Shown: piece by piece, positions 5,502-6,230 of the stretch
Layout of the letters: every line of letters starts with the position of its first letter
Numbering within the stretch: the stretch's first letter is position 1
From: Actinomycetota bacterium
Lineage (GTDB): Bacteria; Actinomycetota; Actinomycetes; Streptosporangiales; Streptosporangiaceae
Direction: 5' to 3'
Assembly (NCBI GenBank): GCA_003161205.1
Contig: PMOU01000622.1
Coordinates: forward strand, 1,879-8,108
Length of the DNA: 6,230 nt
Notes under the pieces: generated by a model
Told to the model about the DNA's origin: nothing
Database searches by the model: none
What the model saw: only the letters and a program-made list of their open reading frames with translations
Program-made: the position numbers and the translations under genes

Positions 5502-5732
5502 CTACGCTGGCTGAGCGAGCGGCAATTCGCGTTCTTGCACGGCGGCGGCCGCGAACTCCAAAGCGGCGAGGATGTCATCCCGTTCCAGATACGGGTAGTC
5601 GACCAGGATCTCCTCCATGCTGCGCCCAGCCGCAAGCTGGCCCAGGACAGCGCTCACCGTTACCCTTGTGTCACGGATACACGGCAAGCCGCTCATCCGG
5701 TTCGGGTCGATGGTAATCCGCTCGTACGCCAC
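5502..5732 (-). CDS. DUF433-domain antitoxin (VapB-like)
   Basis: A 76-residue protein from GTG 5732-5730. It carries the DUF433 signature almost throughout: SGLPCIRDTRVTVSAVLGQL (14-33), AAGRSMEEILVDYPYLERDD (34-53), ILAALEFAAA (54-63). This domain forms a winged-helix-like DNA-binding module in antitoxins paired with PIN-like toxins, here the DUF5615 gene 5 bases downstream. It would neutralise that toxin and repress the operon. The GTG has no usable Shine-Dalgarno: GAAGG is only a base or two away. TACCCT (5744-5739 on this strand) fits a -10 box placing transcription start at or next to the GTG, suggesting a leaderless message. The gene itself looks intact even though its partner is truncated. 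Confidence 0.88.
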   Translation of the reverse strand: MAYERITIDPNRMSGLPCIRDTRVTVSAVLGQLAAGRSMEEILVDYPYLERDDILAALEFAAAAVQERELPLAQPA

Positions 5733-5734
5733 AC

Positions 5735-5764
5735 CTTCAGGGTACGCCAGCTAGCACCCTGAAG
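5735..5764 (-). promoter_or_regulatory. Inverted repeat over the DUF433/DUF5615 promoter, probable autoregulatory operator
   Basis: CTTCAGGGT (5735-5743) and ACCCTGAAG (5756-5764) are perfect 9-bp inverted repeats with a 12-base spacer. On the minus strand the proximal arm contains TACCCT, a TAnnnT -10 element 6 bases before the GTG start at 5732. Binding of the antitoxin to both arms would cover the promoter. A transcription terminator is less likely: the loop is long and there is no T tract. Confidence 0.6.
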
Positions 5765-6179
5765 CGCTGTGCGCGTGGACGGGACCCACGGTTTGAGTTC
5801 CCCGTCAGCCCCGTAGATTTTCATACCTGCTCGGCAGCGGCCGGATGCTGCGTCACCCATCGCCTGGCCGTACTGTCCTTACCCGGTGACTGGATGCCGA
5901 GAGCCCGGCGGCAGGCCCGCGGCCTCGTCCAGGACGGGTTATATGGCCGGCCGGACGGCGCTTCCCTGCTCCCGGATCGTAAGCACCATCGCCAGCCCGA
6001 GCAGCGAGTTGGCGAAAAGTTCCGATTCCGCGGCGTTGCCGGGCTTTCCCGGTGATTTGGACCCGGGCACTGGCGAGGTCAAGGTCCGCTGGTTCATCGC
6101 GGTCGACAACTGTGGGGTGTTAGGGCTGCAGGGGACAATCCGTCGAGCAGGTCATCGGTGACAGGTTCCCCGGTGCCAG
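5765..6179. other. No supported gene; several open frames of uncertain meaning
   Basis: About 400 bases in which several frames on both strands stay open because of high GC, and none has a recognisable motif. Minus-strand candidates are 6097-5939 (52 codons; contains SELFANSLLGLAMVLTIREQ) and 5824-5693 (43 codons; begins MKIYGADGELKPWVPST). The latter lies over the DUF433 promoter and start. Plus-strand 5886-6161 is open for 91 codons, but low in character. Small hairpins are present, for example CCGGG-CTTT-CCCGG at 6039-6052 and CGTGG/CCACG at 5774-5790, without T tracts. I cannot choose between decayed genes and spacer. Confidence 0.4.
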
Positions 6180-6230
6180 TCAGCCACCCGCGACCTCGCG
6201 GTAGGCCGCCTGGACGATCTCGGCGGCTTC
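6180..6230 (-). CDS. C-terminal end of an unidentified leftward gene (partial)
   Basis: On the minus strand the last bases read EAAEIVQAAYREVAGG and stop at TGA (6182-6180). Codons are strongly G/C-ending and the segment is a regular amphipathic helix, so a genuine C-terminus entering from the right edge is plausible. Sixteen residues are too few to name a family. Confidence 0.4.
   Translation of the reverse strand, partial: EAAEIVQAAYREVAGG

Noticed and set aside
5693..5824. Minus-strand 43-codon frame beginning MKIYGADGELKPWVPST
   Set aside because: It covers the DUF433 promoter and start in another frame, and has poor ribosome-site spacing and no family match I can name.

Overview
This is a high-GC window in the style of an actinobacterium. 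Coding frames have strongly G/C-biased third positions, several genes start with GTG, and two operons look leaderless, with a TAnnnT -10 element just upstream of the start codon. The gene families (WHG-type TetR with an MDR reductase, CocE/NonD hydrolase, MazEF-like and DUF433/DUF5615 toxin-antitoxin pairs) are common in Streptomyces, Frankia and Pseudonocardia relatives. Genus cannot be read from the sequence.

Left part (1-1315): a divergent pair. A medium-chain dehydrogenase/reductase (NADPH:quinone or enoyl-reductase-like) runs leftwards out of the window. A TetR-family repressor runs rightwards. Between them is a near-perfect 35-bp palindrome that covers both promoters and is very probably the repressor's operator.

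Middle part (1316-3454): an eroded, accessory-looking stretch. It contains a 3' half of a tRNA-Met(CAU)-like gene, from anticodon loop to acceptor end, which is the typical footprint of a tRNA-targeted integrative element. It also has an unassigned ORF, a complete MazE/MazF-like toxin-antitoxin operon behind a palindromic promoter, and on the opposite strand what looks like a second, broken toxin-antitoxin pair. A possible tiny membrane peptide follows.

Right part (3455-5732): a 603-residue CocE/NonD (peptidase S15-like) hydrolase with a strong Shine-Dalgarno. Its nucleophile serine is present, but the classical acid and base positions appear to be substituted. Tail-to-tail with it lies a DUF433 antitoxin / DUF5615 PIN-like toxin operon whose toxin gene has lost its C-terminal part. 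The operon starts at a 9+9 bp inverted repeat overlapping a leaderless promoter.

The end (5765-6230) has no convincing gene until the last 51 bases, which look like the C-terminus of a leftward gene entering from the right.

Overall the window reads as a catabolic or detoxification gene neighbourhood interrupted by mobile-element scars and toxin-antitoxin debris. I see no clearly new multi-gene system. The most unusual points are the hydrolase's altered triad, the tRNA fragment, and two toxin genes that each lose family similarity near a tail-to-tail boundary.
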